A stretch of DNA of 64,000 bases from Planctomycetota bacterium (lineage in GTDB: Bacteria; Planctomycetota; Planctomycetia; Pirellulales; Lacipirellulaceae). Below, one piece after another: positions 17,146-27,103 of the stretch. The stretch lies in NCBI GenBank assembly GCA_029781135.1, contig JAKOXH010000053.1, positions 96,223 to 160,222 of the forward strand, read 5' to 3'. The notes beneath the pieces are model-generated. The model did not search any database and had not been told where the DNA came from. It saw nothing but the letters and a program-made list of their open reading frames with translations. How positions within the stretch are numbered: the stretch's first letter is position 1; the number at the start of each line of letters is the position of its first letter. A program made the translations under genes and the position numbers.

Positions 17146-18252
17146 ATGTTTCGGTTTCGTTCGACTGCTTATTCGGCAGTAACCGTGTTGAGCGTGCTGG
17201 CCACAGCGCTGCCGTCGTTGGCGGTTGACTTTATCCAAGGCTTCGACGTTTACAACGGCAACGGCGCCGTGAATTGGACGACGGCGAAAAACGGCGGCTA
17301 TTCCTTTGCCTTCGTGAAGGCGACCGAAGGCGTGGATTTTACGGACGCTCGGTTCAGCACGAACATGACGGGCGCAAACGCCGCGGGGGTGTACGTTGGC
17401 CCTTACCATTTTTGCCGGATGGACAGCAAGAATGGGGTGGCCTTCACCTCGTATGATGGCAGCTCGTTCGGGGTCGGTTCCGATCCATGGCTCGATGCGA
17501 CGAGCGAGGCAGCAGATTTCATTCAAGCGATTCGGCCGTATTACACGGCAGGAAACTACCTACCGCCGGTGGCCGACGCGGAACGGTTTCCAAATTTCGG
17601 CAGCACTTCACTTAACCGAACATTTATTTCGAATTGGGTGCAGTTGTTTTCCAATACCGTTTACAACGCCCTGGGGGTGCGGCCGATTATTTATACGGGC
17701 CAGTCGAGCGCTAATTCGAACTTTACGTCGGCGGTGACGGGGGCCCATAAGCTCTGGGTTGCTTGGTGGAAAGGAACGGGAACGACCTCGCCGCCGGTGC
17801 AATCGAACACGCCGTCGTGGCCGCCGTGGACGTTTTGGCAATGGAGCGACGGTAGCGATGCGATCGCACTGGCTTCGCCGGTGCCGGGTACAAGCGGGCA
17901 AATCGATCGTGACGTGTTCTACGGCACCGCGGCCCAGCTTACTGCACTGCTCGTCCATAACGTGCCCGGCGATTACAACCACGATGGCGAGGTGGATGCG
18001 GCCGACTACGTGTTGTACCGCAGCTTGGCTGGTTCGACGATTGACCTCTTGTTGGCCGCTGACGGCAATAACAATCAGGCGCTTGACGGTGGCGATTACT
18101 CTTATTGGCGCGGAAGGTTTGGTCAGGTGGCTGGCAATGGCACAGGAGATTCCCTGGAAGTTTTGGGTGTCCCTGAACCAGTGTCGATGTGGCTGGCGGT
18201 AATCGCCGGTCTTGCCCGGATCACACTGTGGCGAGTACGTTTGTTGAGTTGA
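17146..18252 (+). CDS. Second exported GH25 lysozyme-like protein with dockerin-like and PEP-CTERM segments
   Basis: A 368-residue protein from ATG 17146, chosen for GGAG 7 nt upstream; ATGs at 17131, 17134 and 17140 are in frame. Signal peptide about 1-26. GH25 motifs: GFDVYNG (Asp34), VKATEG, YHFC, ADAERFP (acidic pair), IYTGQSS and WQWSDGSDAIA. Compared with the neighbour at 15702 it has an insert after YHFC (about 20 residues). A dockerin-like pair (GDYNHDGEVDAADYVLY, ALDGGDYSYW) and a PEP-CTERM tail (VPEPVSMW...) close it. Tandem duplicates with the same expected glycan-cutting role. Confidence 0.87.
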   Translation: MFRFRSTAYSAVTVLSVLATALPSLAVDFIQGFDVYNGNGAVNWTTAKNGGYSFAFVKATEGVDFTDARFSTNMTGANAAGVYVGPYHFCRMDSKNGVAFTSYDGSSFGVGSDPWLDATSEAADFIQAIRPYYTAGNYLPPVADAERFPNFGSTSLNRTFISNWVQLFSNTVYNALGVRPIIYTGQSSANSNFTSAVTGAHKLWVAWWKGTGTTSPPVQSNTPSWPPWTFWQWSDGSDAIALASPVPGTSGQIDRDVFYGTAAQLTALLVHNVPGDYNHDGEVDAADYVLYRSLAGSTIDLLLAADGNNNQALDGGDYSYWRGRFGQVAGNGTGDSLEVLGVPEPVSMWLAVIAGLARITLWRVRLLS

Positions 18253-18427
18253 GAGCCGCGCAGTCGATGGGCTGGGAAAAGTATCCGCAGTCGACGTCGC
18301 GCAGCATTGAAGAGCGTACTCGGCGTCGCAGATACCATCGGTAGGCTCGCAATTGATTCCCTCAACAACAGAATGTGAGCCACAGCGGCAGACGAAACAA
18401 CGCCTCGGCCGAGTTCCTGGATCCAAG

Positions 18428-19690
18428 ATGCACCGACAAATATTTTCCGCATGGCCAGACGAATCGAAGTTCTGGGTTATTCTTCAGTCGTTGTTGCTGG
18501 CCGCATTATCGGCAATGGATGGCACCGCGCTGGCTGCTGAGTATGTGATTCATATCAGTGTCGACGGGCTGAACGACAGCATGATGCAACAACTAGTCGA
18601 TTCCGGGCAGGCGCCGAATTTCAAACGGTTTGAAGATGAAGGCGCCTGGACGCTGAATGCGCGCAGCGACTATACACAAACGGTGACACTTCCCAATCAC
18701 ACGTGCATGATTACGGGGCGGCCGACGCTCCAGCCCGAGGGGATGCCGAACGCTCCGTCCCATAATTGGCTGGAGAACATCAACCCGCAAAAGGGCGCCA
18801 CGCTGCATCAGAAGGCGTATATCCCCAGCGTGTTCGATGTCGCGCACGATGCGGGGCGCTCGACGGCATTGTATGCGTCGAAGGATAAGTTTGTAATTTT
18901 TCGTGAGAGTTACAACGCCACGAACGGCGGCGACAACCCACATGGACGTAACAAAATCGACAGCTACTTGAACGTGAGCGATGGCCCGCCGCGGTATTGC
19001 CAGACGCTGAACGAGCGGTTTTTGCAGGATATGGCGGCCCGTCATTACAATTACGCCTTCATTCATTTTCGCGATCCCGATTCCGTGGGGCATGCGTTGC
19101 AGTGGGGGAGCAGCAGTTATCGGCAGGCGATCCTCGGCGTGGATGGCTATTTGCATCAAATCTTTCAGCTGGCGGAGACTGACCCGCAACTCAAGGGAAA
19201 AACGGTCATCATCTTGACGGCGGACCATGGTGGCCGGCCGCCTGGGCACGATAACCCGGTGTATCGCGAGAATTACACGATCCCGGTTTTTGTGTGGGGA
19301 GCGGGCGTTTCGCACGGCGATCTGTATGCGATGAACGAAACGTCGCGGGCCGACCCCGGCGAGGCGCGGGTGGACTACACCGCGGCGAAGCAGCCGATTC
19401 GTAACGGCGACACGGGCAATCTGGCGCTCTCGCTACTGGGCTTGGGGCCGATTCCGACCTCGATGATCAATGCTGCTCAAGATTTGCATGTGACAATTCC
19501 GGGCGATTACAACCTGGATGGCACTGTGGATGCTGCCGATCAAGTGATCTGCAAGAACGCGCAAGGATCGACCACGGATTTGCGGGCCGACGGAAATCAC
19601 GACGGGCGCGTCGACCAGGCAGATCAAGATGTGTGGCGGGCGAATTTTGGAAAGTCAGCGAAAGCGAGCCAGGCGGCTGCCAATCCTTAA
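18428..19690 (+). CDS. Exported type I phosphodiesterase / alkaline-phosphatase-fold protein with dockerin-like segment
   Basis: A 420-residue protein. Signal peptide about 1-37. Metal and nucleophile motifs: SVDGLND (Asp46), TLPNHTCMITG (candidate nucleophile Thr87, Asn90), RDPDSVGH and TADHGG, the pattern of nucleotide pyrophosphatase/phosphodiesterase enzymes. A dockerin-like pair (GDYNLDGTVDAADQVIC, DGRVDQADQDVW) ends it; unlike its neighbours it has no PEP-CTERM tail, so it would be held by the dockerin-like part only or released. Its stop codon overlaps the stop of the convergent giant gene in the bases TTAA. Confidence 0.86.
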   Translation: MHRQIFSAWPDESKFWVILQSLLLAALSAMDGTALAAEYVIHISVDGLNDSMMQQLVDSGQAPNFKRFEDEGAWTLNARSDYTQTVTLPNHTCMITGRPTLQPEGMPNAPSHNWLENINPQKGATLHQKAYIPSVFDVAHDAGRSTALYASKDKFVIFRESYNATNGGDNPHGRNKIDSYLNVSDGPPRYCQTLNERFLQDMAARHYNYAFIHFRDPDSVGHALQWGSSSYRQAILGVDGYLHQIFQLAETDPQLKGKTVIILTADHGGRPPGHDNPVYRENYTIPVFVWGAGVSHGDLYAMNETSRADPGEARVDYTAAKQPIRNGDTGNLALSLLGLGPIPTSMINAAQDLHVTIPGDYNLDGTVDAADQVICKNAQGSTTDLRADGNHDGRVDQADQDVWRANFGKSAKASQAAANP

Positions 19691-22600
19691 GCCTGCCAGA
19701 GTTTGAGGTCCTCGACGACGCGGAGGACGTCGTCGCGGCGTTTTTCGAAGATGCCGAAGAGGGCGATGATCAACACGCCCGTCACGATGCCGGCGATCCA
19801 CCAGACCCAGGTGTGTCCTTCAGCGGCATGCCAGATGATGGTCATGATCGCGACGGCCAAAAATGCGGTGCCGAGGTAAAGGAAAGCGCGGACGCGAAGC
19901 AGAATCCCGAGGAGCACGCCGAGAATCGAAATGCCCGCCAGCACGCCGGGCAGCCAGGGAGCTTCGGCAACGCCGTTGATGAAGATGTCGGCCGTCGAGG
20001 AAACGTAAATGACGATGGCGGCGGCGTAGCGCAGTGTCGAGGATTGCTGGGCTGTGAGTCGTTCGCGATTGATGTACCCGGCCGCCAGGGCACAGAGCGC
20101 CGGTGGAATGAGCCAGAGTTGCGGGTGTTCGGTGATGTCGAGTCCATCGTGCCGGTGCAGGAAGTACCACAAGCTGCCATTGGCCGCGAGCGCCGCCAAC
20201 ACGCCGTAGCCGAACGAGCGGCGGAGGACGCTGAGGCCGGCGTACAGCACACCGATGGATAGCAGGAGAAGTGAGTAATCGACTTCGTTCGACCGCACCC
20301 AAAAACCGAGCGCGGGCAACAGCGGCAAGATGGCCCCGGTGTTTTCGAGCGGCTCGGAAAGCACAAGCTGTTTGCGACGTTTGAAGAGTTCGCCAAAACC
20401 GACGCCGACAAAGGCGAGTGCCATCACCACCAGCGGCCAGAAGCGCAGGAACCAGCCGGTGAAAAGCCACGGCATGGTCACGCGGATGTGGACAAAGAGG
20501 AGCGCGCCGAGCACTTCGGCCAGATAAACGTAGAGCGTGCGACCGCGTTCGCTAAGGCCGAGCGGGTCGCGGCCCGGCACGAGGGCGGCAATGAGCGCGG
20601 CGATCATCATGCCGGTGAGCGCCACGATGATGGTGATTAAGGCGGGCGTGGCGATCGGCACGCTGCCATCGCGGGCGTAGCCGCGGACTTCAATTCCCAG
20701 GACGGCGAGCACAAGCACAACTGCCATTACGGCGAGAGACGGGACGAGTTTCGCCGCGGCGCGGGTCCACTCGTTCTCACGTTTCAAGAATTTGACGAGG
20801 CCAAAGGCGTAAAGAACCAGTACGGCGGCCAGGGCGGCAGCCGTAACGACCAGCCGATGCAGCCAGGGCGCCGCGAAGTCGGGCGGGACCCAGGCCCAGC
20901 CGAATGCAACAGCGAATAACACGCCCCACACGAGCGACAAATACTGCAGCGAGGTCCGCACAGCACCGCGGGCCAGTAAGGCGATGGCAAATGCCTGGGC
21001 CCCGATGCCATACGCGGCAACCATGCGGTGGGCGGCATTCGGCATTATCTGTTCGATCCAGGTGACGAGTAGAAGCACAAACAACCCGATCAGGATGTTA
21101 ATTGTTACTAACCAACTGTGGCCTTCGCCGGCGAAAGTTGTGGCGGGCCGTTCGGCGTCGACTGTTGCCGTCTCGGAGAGACGGCCCCCCGTGGTCGCGT
21201 CTCGCCGAGACGCGAATGATACGGATACCGGCACGCCCAGGCTGGCCAGCGTGCCTCGCAAACGATTGCGGACACTCCACAAGGCGCTCGTGGCGAGCGA
21301 ATAGGAGACGAGCGCATTCGCGAGCGCCCATTGGAAGAGTGGCGTCCGCAGGTTGAGGCCATCGAGATACATGCCGACGGCAACGAGGCCGACGCAATAC
21401 AGACAGGGCACGGGCCAGCGAATTGTGGAGTCCCAAAGGCAGGCGATGGCGACAATTGCGGCAGCGGCCCAAGCGCCCCAGGTCATCCAGGGGTTGATGG
21501 GGAACGAGTCATTCGAGAAGTCGGCAATCAGGCCCGCGCCGGTCGTGAACATGAGCACGGCGACGATTGCCCAGGCCGCGAAGCGGTGGAAGGCGACGCC
21601 GCCGCGCCAGCGCGCTGCAACAGATCCTGAGTCCATCAAGGAATGTCGGCGCTCGATCCAGACGCTGATCACCGCCAACGCGGCGGCGGCGAGGACATTG
21701 ACCCAGAGGAAGTCGAAAAAGTCCCCCGGTCCGCGCATGGAGCTGCCTTTTTTCAGCAGGTCGAGCCACCAGGCGCTGGTCGCGATCAGCAGCAACGCGG
21801 CCGCGAACCACATCGAGCCACGGCGACCTTCGCGCCAAGCGATGAGGATATTTCGCGCGCCGACTGCGACGAGCGCGATGACGATCCACCAGGAAGCAAC
21901 ACTCGTATATTCCCAAAGCGCCAGCCAAGCCGTCGCGAGGTCGAACGCGCGGAGCGGCATGGCCGACCACGCGTACTTCACTGGGGTAATGGCCGATCCG
22001 GCGAGCAGCCGATTCATTGAACTCGTTGCCGACGGCACGAGCCAAGCGGCGATCGCAAAACCGATGAGTAGCACGTGGTATGCGGCGGCGGCGGGACGGC
22101 CTTGGTGTAACGTGGTGAGTGCGACCATGCCAATGCTCGCGGCAACGATTGTGGCAACGAATAGCTGGCTTACGCGGCTGCGCCATGCCAATGAGAATGC
22201 CGCCACAATGGCCAATATTAGCGCACACCAACCAAGTGGGCTGCCGCCCACGGCGACCCACGATGGGACGCTGTGCAGCGGCGACCATTGGGTGGCAACG
22301 CGAGCGACGCACGGAATGAGGAACGAGCCGCAGAGGATGGCGGTAAAGACGATCTGCGTGATTAGAAGTAAGGGCAATTGCGTGAGCGATCGGTCGCTTG
22401 CGACTTTGGTCGTACCCGATTCGACGGCGCGAGGACTTCGTTGCGAGTCTCGAAGAGACTCGCCCACACGCCAGACGAGGGCGACCACGCCGGCGACGAC
22501 GGCGTTGATTTGGGCAGCGCGAATCCAGCTGGTGGCATCGAGAGTGCCTTGTTGGCGGGCGAGCCATAAGAGGAATACGAACGTGGCCACCACGTTGAAC

Positions 22601-25600
22601 AACAGGCCGGCGGCGAAGGCGAACGGGCTGGCCCGATCGCGGATGGCGTAGTAAATGAGTGTCAGTGCGATGAGCACCAGCGGCAAGCCGTAGAGTGCCT
22701 CGAAGCCCATGCGGCGAAACCAACTCGTCGGCTCAGGCCCAACGAGTGGCTGCGCACTCAGCACCTTGGCGACGGTGAACATAAGTACGATCGCAAGCGG
22801 TGCAATGGCCGACAACAGCGTAATCGAGCGCAGTTGGCGGGCCGCGCGGCCCATTGGGGCTAGATCCGCGAATTGGTTGAAATCGCGGCCTTTACCGGCT
22901 GCGCTCACGAACATTAGCGCGGCGACGATGCCGGCGCAAGTCAGCCAGTAGGTTGTGCTGATCCACAAAGACGATGGAACGGCGGTACCAAGCGAATTGG
23001 CGCGCATTAGCGCCGCTTGGCCAACGTATGCTGCTATCGCGAGGTAAATGAGCGCGTTGAATGCGACCAACGAATCGCGGAGGGTGGTGGGAGTTGCCCA
23101 GGCAAACCGCATTGTGGATGACGGTGAAGAAGCTGCTTCGGCGTCGCCAACTATAACTGATGTTGAAGTTGTTTTTCGGTCGAGGAACCATGCGACGGCA
23201 CCTGCGCCGGCCAGCAACGCCGCGGCGAACCAGCGGAGAGCGGAGGCGACCGCCACTTGCGATTCAAACCGTGCCGCGACGAGCAGGCAGATCACCATGG
23301 CGAGAGCAACGAGACCGTTTCTGCGCCAATTTGGAATTCGGTAGGCAATGCGGGCGGCCAGGGCCACCGCCGCCGCGAGGAGCAACAGCCAGGCGCCGCG
23401 GTCGGCGGCACGTGCATGTGCAATGCCGGCGACTTCGAATTGTGATATCGGGCTGACGACGCGCTGGCCCACGACTTCGGTGGGCGAAAGTTCTTGAGCC
23501 GCGCCGGGAAGCACCGCGTAGATTGCCACCATGACCATGAGCGCGGCCACGATCAGCGAAACGATGCGATCGACTGCCGGCCAGGGCGGATGAACGAGCT
23601 TGGCGGCGGTGGCGATCCAGCGCGGAGGCCGTGTGGCAATTACATCTTCGCTGTCGTCGTGCAGTTCGCGGCCGATCAGCCAGTGAATCGCGCTGCGCAC
23701 GAGGCAGTACGCCGCTAGCCCGATGCCCTGTGCTTCCAAAAACCACGGGTCGAGCCAAGGGTGACGTGCCTCGACGAACCACGGCCGCGATGAAACGGCA
23801 GCCGTGATGCCGGTCACAATCGCCAGGACAAAACCGACCTGGGAAGCGGTTGTCAACACAGGCGATTCGCGGAGCACCGCTAAGATGAGCCAAATCACAC
23901 CGAGCCAAACCAGTCGCACACTCATCGCAGCGGCTGGAAGAGTTTGGCAGGCTGCAATTAGCCAAACTGCCGCGGCAAGCGAAGTGACCAAGGCGGAATT
24001 AGCGAGCGCGCGAAGCACTTCCACACGCTGAGCGGCAGTGAACGTGTAGGCCTTTGCAACACTCATCGCCAACACTTGCAGAACGGCGCACACGACTGCT
24101 ACAAGCGTGGCGTGCGTGAGGAGTGCGATGATCCACGGCAGCGCGAGCTGCCACGTTGGGTTGTAGCGATACACGATGCCCTGGCCGAGTGCAGCCAGCA
24201 GCAACGCGGCAGCGATGTACGTGACATCGATGCGCCGCGTGGCCAGAGCGGCTGCGAAGGCGGCAACCGCGTAGAAGGCGATCGTCCACGTGGCGTTGGT
24301 TGGGTCTTCATAGCGTGCAAAGCCGAACCAGAACACGAGGGCCAGGCTGGCGATTGTCACCGCGGCTGTAACGAGCGCGTACATCCGGCTGGCCTCGCGT
24401 TTGCCCGCGCGGTGCAGCCCAGCGGTAAGCCCGCCGAACACGGCCACTAATGGTACAAGGACGTGACCGGTGGTGGCTGAGAGCAATGTATTTCGGAGAG
24501 TGACTGAATCGTCGAGCATCCAGCCGGTGCTGTCCTGATAGACGTAGAAGGCAATTAGCCAGGCGGCGGTCAGGGCGATACCAGCCGGCACGTGGGCGGC
24601 GGGGATGTCGAAGATCAGCGCGACGAGGAGCATCACCACTGCCGCAGCAAGTGCAGTCGGCAGCAGGACGGCCGGTGTGGGCCAAGCAGCTGCGACAGCG
24701 CCAATCATCATGAGCGCACCGAGAACGCCGACGGCGATGCCCGCCGTTTGCAGGTTCGCGTGCGCGCGATTGGTCAGTCGCCGCCAGAAGAGTAAGCCCG
24801 TAAGGAGCGACGGCAAACCGCACAGGGCAGCCAGGGGTGCAAGCCAATGGAGCGTTTGCAGAATGGGCGGTACGTTGTGGAGCAACAGGGCCAGTGGAAT
24901 GAGCGCCGCAGCGCTTGCCAGACCAAGGAAGAGCAGTATGCGGTTGGCTTCAGTTTCGGGCAATGATGCCGACTGAGCGGACACGGCGGTTGGTGGTTCG
25001 CCCTCACCCCGACCCTCTCCCAAAGGGAGAGGGAGAGGAAGCCAACGCTTGCGTGTGACAATGCCCGTCGTGAGCAAATAGGCGGCAACGGGCACGGCAG
25101 CAAGTGCGTACAAATGAAAGAGTGGAGTCGTCGGTCCGGCAAAACGGCGGACGAGCAACTGCATCAAACACGGTACGAGTACGCCAGTGGCAAGCAGTGC
25201 AGGCTCATCGGGCACCAGAATGCGTCCGGCGAAATACGTGAGCAGCGCGAAAACGGCGAGCGACAGGCCCTCGCCGGCGAGTGAGAGCACGTCGGTCGGC
25301 GGCGAGGCTTGGGTGAAGGCCGCGATGGCCAGGAAATTGAGCGGCACGAGCAGCGTGGCAATCGCGAGCAGCCCATGGCTCGTGGTGTGGATCTTCCAGC
25401 GGCGGTCGGTGTAAATGCCCACGCCAAACAGTGCGGCCGTGACGCCGTTGAATAGCACGAATTTGAGCAGCGGCTGGGCGGCGATTTGCGACCAGAAGCT
25501 GATTACGAGTGCAATCGAGCAGCCAACAATGAGCAAGCCGCCGACGAGTTCGCCCCAGCGAATGTTCTTTTCTTCCATGAACGCAGCGAAGAGCCGCGCC

Positions 25601-26271
25601 AGGGGTTCGCGTCTTGGCGTTGGCGGCGCTGCGAGTTCCTCGGACCTTGCGGAAGCCATCGCAGCCGCGCGACTGGCGGCATACTTCTGGGCACGCTCGG
25701 GCAAAGGTTCCGCCGGGTGCGGTGCTGCAATCTCTTCATGCATTGATGCCAATGCATCAGCCGACGCGGACACGCTCGGCGGTGCCGCCGATGTGACTGC
25801 TTCCGGTGCGGAGACGTCTTTGGTCAGCGTCGTACTCGCAACTGCCGGTGCTTCGGCCGAAGGGGCTGAGGCGGCGGAAATGACAAGTTTTGCGAGTAAC
25901 CGACGTTCTTGGTCGTCGATGATGGCGTTGAGATGGTCGCGGGCTTCGGCGTCGAGCGCGCCTTGTTGTCCGAATATTTCTAGCTGCCGTCGAATAGCGC
26001 GTAATGCGGCCATGCCATCGGCCGGCGACTCGCTAACGCGCGGCCAGTTGCAAACAGCGCATGCCGTTTCTCCTTGAGCTAACGGAGTACGACATCGAGG
26101 ACACTCACGGGGAGCATGATCGAGACCACTGTACGAAGAGCGCGCGGACATCGGTGGCCGGCGCGGCCCGCCGAACATGAGGGCGAGCAGCATCCAGATG
26201 CCATGGCCAACGACCGTCACAATGGCCAGGACGATAAACAGCACCACAAGAAAGATGATGAGTTCGTCCAC
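19687..26271 (-). CDS. Giant polytopic membrane protein (2194 residues) with N-terminal zinc ribbon
   Basis: One unbroken frame. A membrane helix at about 5-33 is followed by a four-cysteine zinc ribbon (Cys57, 60, 71, 74: CPRC...CAVC), then a helical, Ala-rich cytoplasmic part to about 220. From about 235 (NIRWGELVGGLLIVGC) to the end there are many hydrophobic segments, probably several tens of membrane helices. The design recalls large DUF2339-like planctomycete membrane proteins; no transport or enzyme motif is visible. Three hydrophilic loops are encoded by palindromic repeats of the kind found between genes (25001-25040, 22443-22463, 21167-21213). No neighbour suggests its function. Confidence 0.85.
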   Translation of the reverse strand: MDELIIFLVVLFIVLAIVTVVGHGIWMLLALMFGGPRRPPMSARSSYSGLDHAPRECPRCRTPLAQGETACAVCNWPRVSESPADGMAALRAIRRQLEIFGQQGALDAEARDHLNAIIDDQERRLLAKLVISAASAPSAEAPAVASTTLTKDVSAPEAVTSAAPPSVSASADALASMHEEIAAPHPAEPLPERAQKYAASRAAAMASARSEELAAPPTPRREPLARLFAAFMEEKNIRWGELVGGLLIVGCSIALVISFWSQIAAQPLLKFVLFNGVTAALFGVGIYTDRRWKIHTTSHGLLAIATLLVPLNFLAIAAFTQASPPTDVLSLAGEGLSLAVFALLTYFAGRILVPDEPALLATGVLVPCLMQLLVRRFAGPTTPLFHLYALAAVPVAAYLLTTGIVTRKRWLPLPLPLGEGRGEGEPPTAVSAQSASLPETEANRILLFLGLASAAALIPLALLLHNVPPILQTLHWLAPLAALCGLPSLLTGLLFWRRLTNRAHANLQTAGIAVGVLGALMMIGAVAAAWPTPAVLLPTALAAAVVMLLVALIFDIPAAHVPAGIALTAAWLIAFYVYQDSTGWMLDDSVTLRNTLLSATTGHVLVPLVAVFGGLTAGLHRAGKREASRMYALVTAAVTIASLALVFWFGFARYEDPTNATWTIAFYAVAAFAAALATRRIDVTYIAAALLLAALGQGIVYRYNPTWQLALPWIIALLTHATLVAVVCAVLQVLAMSVAKAYTFTAAQRVEVLRALANSALVTSLAAAVWLIAACQTLPAAAMSVRLVWLGVIWLILAVLRESPVLTTASQVGFVLAIVTGITAAVSSRPWFVEARHPWLDPWFLEAQGIGLAAYCLVRSAIHWLIGRELHDDSEDVIATRPPRWIATAAKLVHPPWPAVDRIVSLIVAALMVMVAIYAVLPGAAQELSPTEVVGQRVVSPISQFEVAGIAHARAADRGAWLLLLAAAVALAARIAYRIPNWRRNGLVALAMVICLLVAARFESQVAVASALRWFAAALLAGAGAVAWFLDRKTTSTSVIVGDAEAASSPSSTMRFAWATPTTLRDSLVAFNALIYLAIAAYVGQAALMRANSLGTAVPSSLWISTTYWLTCAGIVAALMFVSAAGKGRDFNQFADLAPMGRAARQLRSITLLSAIAPLAIVLMFTVAKVLSAQPLVGPEPTSWFRRMGFEALYGLPLVLIALTLIYYAIRDRASPFAFAAGLLFNVVATFVFLLWLARQQGTLDATSWIRAAQINAVVAGVVALVWRVGESLRDSQRSPRAVESGTTKVASDRSLTQLPLLLITQIVFTAILCGSFLIPCVARVATQWSPLHSVPSWVAVGGSPLGWCALILAIVAAFSLAWRSRVSQLFVATIVAASIGMVALTTLHQGRPAAAAYHVLLIGFAIAAWLVPSATSSMNRLLAGSAITPVKYAWSAMPLRAFDLATAWLALWEYTSVASWWIVIALVAVGARNILIAWREGRRGSMWFAAALLLIATSAWWLDLLKKGSSMRGPGDFFDFLWVNVLAAAALAVISVWIERRHSLMDSGSVAARWRGGVAFHRFAAWAIVAVLMFTTGAGLIADFSNDSFPINPWMTWGAWAAAAIVAIACLWDSTIRWPVPCLYCVGLVAVGMYLDGLNLRTPLFQWALANALVSYSLATSALWSVRNRLRGTLASLGVPVSVSFASRRDATTGGRLSETATVDAERPATTFAGEGHSWLVTINILIGLFVLLLVTWIEQIMPNAAHRMVAAYGIGAQAFAIALLARGAVRTSLQYLSLVWGVLFAVAFGWAWVPPDFAAPWLHRLVVTAAALAAVLVLYAFGLVKFLKRENEWTRAAAKLVPSLAVMAVVLVLAVLGIEVRGYARDGSVPIATPALITIIVALTGMMIAALIAALVPGRDPLGLSERGRTLYVYLAEVLGALLFVHIRVTMPWLFTGWFLRFWPLVVMALAFVGVGFGELFKRRKQLVLSEPLENTGAILPLLPALGFWVRSNEVDYSLLLLSIGVLYAGLSVLRRSFGYGVLAALAANGSLWYFLHRHDGLDITEHPQLWLIPPALCALAAGYINRERLTAQQSSTLRYAAAIVIYVSSTADIFINGVAEAPWLPGVLAGISILGVLLGILLRVRAFLYLGTAFLAVAIMTIIWHAAEGHTWVWWIAGIVTGVLIIALFGIFEKRRDDVLRVVEDLKLWQA
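21167..21213. repeat. Family-4 two-hairpin repeat inside the giant gene
   Basis: Hairpin GCCGTCTC-GGA-GAGACGGC (21167-21185) and hairpin GCGTCTC-GCC-GAGACGC (21197-21213), like the intergenic copy at 13591-13642. It encodes about residues 1686-1702 (RRDATTGGRLSETAT) in a loop between membrane segments. Confidence 0.75.
22443..22463. repeat. Family-4 single hairpin inside the giant gene
   Basis: Perfect 9-bp stem GCGAGTCTC-GAA-GAGACTCGC. Read on the minus strand, GTGTGGGCGAGTCTCTTCG resembles 13616-13634. It encodes VGESLRDSQ at about residue 1268 in a hydrophilic loop. Confidence 0.7.
25001..25040. repeat. CCCTCTCCCAAAGGGAGAGGG hairpin repeat inside the giant gene
   Basis: CCCTCACCCCGACCCTCTCC-CAAA-GGGAGAGGG, a purine/pyrimidine palindrome. 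On the coding strand it gives about residues 411-424 (LPLPLPLGEGRGEG), an untypical Pro/Gly loop between two membrane segments. Confidence 0.7.
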
Positions 26272-27103
26272 CCGATGGCCCTTTGGGTGCGCAGATGTGG
26301 GAGAAGTGCTGCGCCTGCTATCATAGCTCTTGACGCGTCAAGCTGCTACGGGCAGCGGCGGCAGGCCCGCGCGCATGCGACCAAAATTGACCCACAAATT
26401 TGCCCGTAGCTTCTCCCGGCCCTTTCAACCTACGTCTTTAGTGAATCGCGGCGTCGCGCGTGCGTGGGCTGAAGCTCTGTGAGGCGAGCGAGGATGATTC
26501 CTCCGAGGCAATTCAGCATTCCCTGTGAGAACTACTCACGGTCGGCCGCAAGATCGGAAATGGCGCGCATGCGCATGCCAAAGACGGCCATTGTGGTCGC
26601 CGTGGAAGGGCGGTTAACCACGTGCCACCATATTCTCGAGTGGCAACTGCGTGCGACATCCAACGCGCGGTTGATGTGTAACCCCGTATCGCCGTTTTCA
26701 GTCGCAAAATGTGATTGGATCATGCTTTATGCGCTTTTGAAGGTGTCCGTAGTATAGAGAGACTGCGTTCACCGCATTTCTCCGAATCAATTGCGAATGG
26801 GGCAGACGGCACGGTTCGCCGGCCGCTATGGGACGTGCGGTAATGCGCGCCTGGAGTGTACACAGCGCCTACGCCTGACACACTATATTGGGGGGTTACG
26901 CTCCAGTCTTCCACATCTTCCGTTGTACTAGTTGCATAAATGAACGGTTCCGTTAATACTCAGAATTAAATGGCAAAAAAGATTGACGACGTCGTGCGGG
27001 GTCGTCGCTATCCGGCAACGAGCCGCGGCGGTCGTAGTGACAATAGCATCCTGGCGACATGAATTATGGGCTATTTCCATTACCTACTTTGAGGAGGTGT
27101 CTC
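26272..27103. other. Long intergenic region without recognised content
   Basis: 832 nt between the giant gene and the next PEP-CTERM gene. Short open frames exist (for example 26479-26757 plus) but have no ribosome site or family pattern. No palindromic repeat of the families seen elsewhere was found. A TTGACG at 26983 has no good -10 partner. A small RNA cannot be ruled out. Confidence 0.4.

Noticed and set aside
21353..22651. Open frames on the plus strand opposite the giant membrane-protein gene
   Set aside because: They have no ribosome sites or recognisable domains; the minus strand codes one continuous polytopic protein.
26479..26757. Possible 92-residue protein in the long gap
   Set aside because: No ribosome site, no signal or domain pattern, and internal composition like non-coding DNA.
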